The notes under the pieces are model-generated. The model saw only the letters and a list, made by a program, of their open reading frames with translations, did not search any database and was not told where the DNA came from. From Mucidula mucida (lineage: Eukaryota; Basidiomycota; Agaricomycetes; Agaricales; Physalacriaceae): 22,815 bases of DNA. Below are positions 19,979 to 22,815 of the stretch, piece by piece. The stretch lies in NCBI GenBank assembly GCA_015501055.1, contig JADNYV010000543.1, positions 1 through 22,815 on the forward strand, read 5' to 3'. Every line of letters starts with the position of its first letter. Positions within the stretch are counted from its first letter, which is position 1. The position numbers and the translations under genes are program-made.

Positions 19979-20455
19979 AGAATTGCTCAACTTCGGACTA
20001 TCCGAGACCCTTCGCCATATCATTATTGCAAGTTGCAGAACTTGTTTGTTTTCGACACCCACCCCACTCTTTCTGACTCTCCTCTCACTCGAAATCTGTA
20101 TTTATAGCAAGGGACTATACCATCTGGACACTGTTGTAGACGTAGACGTTGTTCTGAGTTGCTTTCTGTTATCGCTTACCTATTTATTTGTTACCCTTAG
20201 TATTCGCATCCCCGCTCTGCCATGTAATGTTACAGTTGTACGGTTATACATCGATTTATCCCTCCGCCGTGGCGAAGCGCGGAAGTGAGGACCCACAATG
20301 ATCCATGTGCCGATAACGGAAGTGATCGACCCATGGCACTTGACCTCCACCACTAAGGCGGATGGACAGACCACGCCGGCGAGATAGGCAAATATATCAG
20401 TTAAAAACGCGACATTTGGCTCATGTTCTTGCTCTCCTCCCACGAGTTGGACGTC
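19979..20455. other. Intergenic region, DUF6699 to nucleoside hydrolase
   Basis: These 477 bp contain no supported gene. TATTTATAG near 20100 and AAATATATC near 20390 are AT-rich spots that may relate to 3' processing and to the nucleoside hydrolase promoter; both are weak calls. Confidence 0.45.
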
Positions 20456-21695
20456 ATGGCTTGGGGTCGGAAAGCGCTATCTCTGATCCTCCCAATCCTA
20501 CCCTCATTCACGAGCTTCACGTCTGCTCAGAGTTGTTTCCAGACCACAAAACTTATAGTTGACACGGACTTGTTCAGCGACGTCGAGTGAGCCCACTTGC
20601 TTTCTATTAGTTTTCAAGTCACGGACCGTACTAGTGATGCAGCTGCATTATTGCTTGCTGCAACCTTACCGTGCACGGACCTGCTCGCGGTGCAGATCAA
20701 CTACCCATCTTCATACAGTGTCCTCGCGGCGTCGTCCATCTTGACATACTACGGTCACGGCGATGTGCCAATCGGCTCCTCGAGCCCATTGAAATTGAAC
20801 AACGACAGTTTCTTCGACGACTTTTATTACCAGTTCAGCGACTACGCGAGCAAAGTTCAATACCATTGGAACCACATCTTAGTCGACGCAGAGGGAGCTT
20901 GGGATTCTGTAACTCTGTACCGAAAGATTCTATCGGAACAGGATGACAACTCTGTGACGATCGCGAGCATTGGGTTTTTTGATAACGTGCGCTTAATACC
21001 AATCTTTATGTATGGCTTGGACCGTGCTGAACAGACATCAAGCTCTCAGGACTTTTGAATTCTACTGCTGACAGCTATTCCTCGCTAGACGGTTATGATC
21101 TCGTCGCTGCCAAAGTCAAAAAGTTAGCCATCATGGGAGGCGCATATCCAAGTGGCTGGGAATACAATTTTGGAGGCAGTTCTCCATTACTCACTGCGCA
21201 TGTTGTCAATACATGGCCAGGGAGCATGACATTCTCCGGAAGCTATCTTGGGGGAAATGTCACGTCTGGGGTCGTTTGACTGTACAAGCACCTTCGTCAG
21301 ACCCCGTCAGCGCTGCGTATAAGTGGTACATGTAGGTCCTCTATTTCAAGCCAATAAATTGGTTACGGATGTTTCCTACGGTTATAATACTCCTCGCTAC
21401 TCGTGGGACCCATTACAGTGATGTACGCTGTTCAAGGTTCGATATTTAATTCTTCACGAGTGAATAACGCCTATATTGACGTTTGAAAGGCCTGGGAGAC
21501 TTGCTAGAATATGGCAATTTAGACGGATACAACAAGTATCTTCAGATGGATCCAACGCTTGGGTGAACGACACGTCCGCGACGAACCAACACTGGCTGTC
21601 CTCAAAGAGGTGTCAGTAATGCACCTTGGGTACCGATTAGATGACTGTACTTGTCCGGGGCATATCGCGCATGGATGTCAAAAAGTCTATTGTAG
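20456..21695 (+). CDS. Secreted nucleoside-hydrolase-like protein, 3' half frame-disrupted
   Basis: Exons: 20456-20586, 20635-20986, 21043-21331, about 21380-21436, 21490-21695. A hydrophobic N-terminus (LSLILPILPSFTSF..SAQ) suggests secretion; an in-frame ATG at 20423 is possible but gives a poorer signal peptide. Residues 36-45 hold the Asp cluster DTDLFSDVDD that in inosine-uridine nucleoside hydrolases binds Ca2+ and the ribose. IGFFDNLSGLLNS and KKLAIMGGAYPSG follow, as in the family. The expected reaction is hydrolysis of the N-glycosidic bond of nucleosides, inferred only. From about 21268 on, the reading frame breaks five times by what looks like loss of one base (near 21270, 21415, 21536, 21604, 21645). 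No AG acceptor precedes the GYNTPRYSWDPL segment. Even so, the family sequence can be followed to AYRAWMSKSLL and a TAG at 21693. It converges with the next gene. Confidence 0.8.
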
Positions 21696-21733
21696 TGCGC
21701 CTGAGCCCTTGATTACAGATCATAGAAAGGAGA

Positions 21734-22815
21734 TCAATGCTTTTTGACGGCTTCTCGTCCGGGTATAGCTGCGCCATGGCGTCAACGGAGCACAGATAAT
21801 ACAGGCAGACAGAACAGTACCTTTCCTGGGTTGAACAAACCGAGAGGATCGACCGCTCTTTGATTGTCTTCATTAATTCAATGGTGCCCTCTCCAAGTTC
21901 CTCCGTCAGTACTCTCGTTGCCGATACCTACACCATGTTCCCGGTGCCTCACACAACGGTGGTCTGAAGAGCAGAAAGCAGAAGTCACGAGCTACAAGTT
22001 CCATCAAGATCAATGGCGCGTTCACCATTCGGTGAACCGCTTGTCGAGCAAGTGCCTCCTCCTCGTCCGTTTGGAACAAGATATGTGCGTGGAAGTTCCC
22101 GTCGCCTGCATGCCCAACGATCGGCGATACTAGGCCTATACTTGCGAGGTCTTCCTTGGTTTGCTGAACGAGATCGGGAAGTCTGGAAATCGGTACACTA
22201 AAACGAGGTCTTCAGCATTCTCCTTCCCACCAGTAGACGACGAAACTTACCAGACGTCGGTTGGCCATCCTTTAGCATTCTCTATCAGGGCTAATCCGGC
22301 ATAATGAGCGTTTTACGGTCAGTCCACAAATCATTCGCCTCTTGCTGGTTCCGTGCCAGCTCAAAGCCGGTGCCGCCGTGGCGCTGGGCAACCTTCTTAA
22401 CAATATCGGCGGTCTCCTTCAAGGACTGAGGAGTGGGTCCTTGAAATTTCATGAAGAGACTGTCTTTCTCAGGCCAGCGACGCTTCGACTGGCCATAGAT
22501 GTTTGTAGCTTTCATAAATACGTCGTCTACCAGTTCGATGCATTCTACAGAGCGCTTCAGCGCTGTAAGGTGATTGACGGAGGACGGCTTACGAATCCCG
22601 ACGCCCTGATTGAGGATGTCTACAACTGCCTCCGTTGCATTGCGCACGTTGGGGAACTGTACAACAGCGACATTGGTTGGAAGGACTGGTGCTAGCCTTA
22701 TGGTTACTGTATAGGATATATAACAGGTTGAATAAATGAAGTTATCAGAAGCTAACCTTCTGTTATGATACCTAGTGTTCCTTCTGCCCCAATGAATAAT
22801 TTGGTCACGTCGAAT
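21734..22815 (-). CDS. DLD1: D-lactate dehydrogenase (FAD-linked, cytochrome type), 5' end outside window, frame-disrupted
   Basis: Exons on the minus strand: from beyond 22815 to 22757, 22706-22593, 22544-22251, 22197-21996, 21947-21821, 21768 to about 21734. Motifs in order: [13 protein letters not shown] (FAD-binding region), [41 protein letters not shown], then [16 protein letters not shown] (the His-rich site of the FAD-oxidase C-terminal domain) and NPGK-LYPD at the end. Known role: a mitochondrial flavoenzyme oxidising D-lactate to pyruvate with electrons passed to cytochrome c; a related 2-hydroxyacid dehydrogenase cannot be excluded. Single-base losses break the frame near 22312, 22020, 21941, 21918, 21908 and 21860, all beside short homopolymers. 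Read literally, the last frame runs on to 21637 and overlaps the neighbour; one further missing base would end it at 21734. Confidence 0.85.

Noticed and set aside
20423..20455. Upstream in-frame ATG for the nucleoside hydrolase
   Set aside because: It would add 11 residues including His, Glu and Asp ahead of the hydrophobic core, giving a poorer signal peptide than the start at 20456.
1..22815. tRNA genes, transposons, CRISPR arrays, or a defence or biosynthetic gene cluster
   Set aside because: No tRNA B-box motif, terminal repeats, transposase, spaced direct repeats, or cluster-type enzymes were seen. Gene content is housekeeping and secreted hydrolases.

Overview
This window is nuclear DNA from a filamentous fungus, most likely an agaricomycete basidiomycete. 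The evidence is the very high intron density (about 70 introns of mostly 43-61 nt), closely packed genes on both strands, an F-box protein of agaric type, and a DUF6699 gene, a family I know mainly from basidiomycetes. I found no viral, bacterial, transposon or CRISPR material. All exon models were assembled by eye from reading frame, splice signals and remembered family conservation; nothing was aligned by software.

Layout, left to right: (1) Hep_59/Tls1-type spliceosome-associated protein, minus strand, running off the left edge; (2) a B-box zinc-finger protein with a DUF2009/UPF0652 body, plus strand, divergent from gene 1 with only 72 bp between start codons; (3) translation initiation factor eIF3 subunit m, minus; (4, 5) two tandem secreted SGNH/GDSL esterases (CE16-like), plus; (6) the RNA cytidine acetyltransferase NAT10/Kre33, minus; (7) an intronless F-box protein, minus; (8) an importin-13/Kap122-type transport receptor with about 20 exons, plus; (9) a DUF6699 protein, plus; (10) a secreted nucleoside-hydrolase-like protein, plus; (11) a D-lactate dehydrogenase, minus, running off the right edge.

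There is no operon-like system. Most genes are housekeeping functions in RNA processing, rRNA/tRNA modification, translation and nuclear transport. The esterases and the nucleoside hydrolase are secreted proteins suited to saprotrophic feeding.

The most striking observation is in the esterase pair. Both copies can be translated only if a two-nucleotide exon (TA) is spliced in between two normal-sized introns. The two genes have ten exons of identical lengths (74, 182, 190, 49, 2, 61, 108, 116, 20 and 59 nt), and the TA exon completes a Tyr codon in the family motif LYxxGARNF. Around it a 10-mer AGTAGTRCGT is kept inside otherwise diverged intron sequence.

The second notable region is about 21.27-22.31 kb. 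There the two convergent genes 10 and 11 carry about a dozen single-base losses, nearly all in short homopolymers, while the rest of the window is clean. This looks more like a local consensus-quality problem than two independent pseudogenes.
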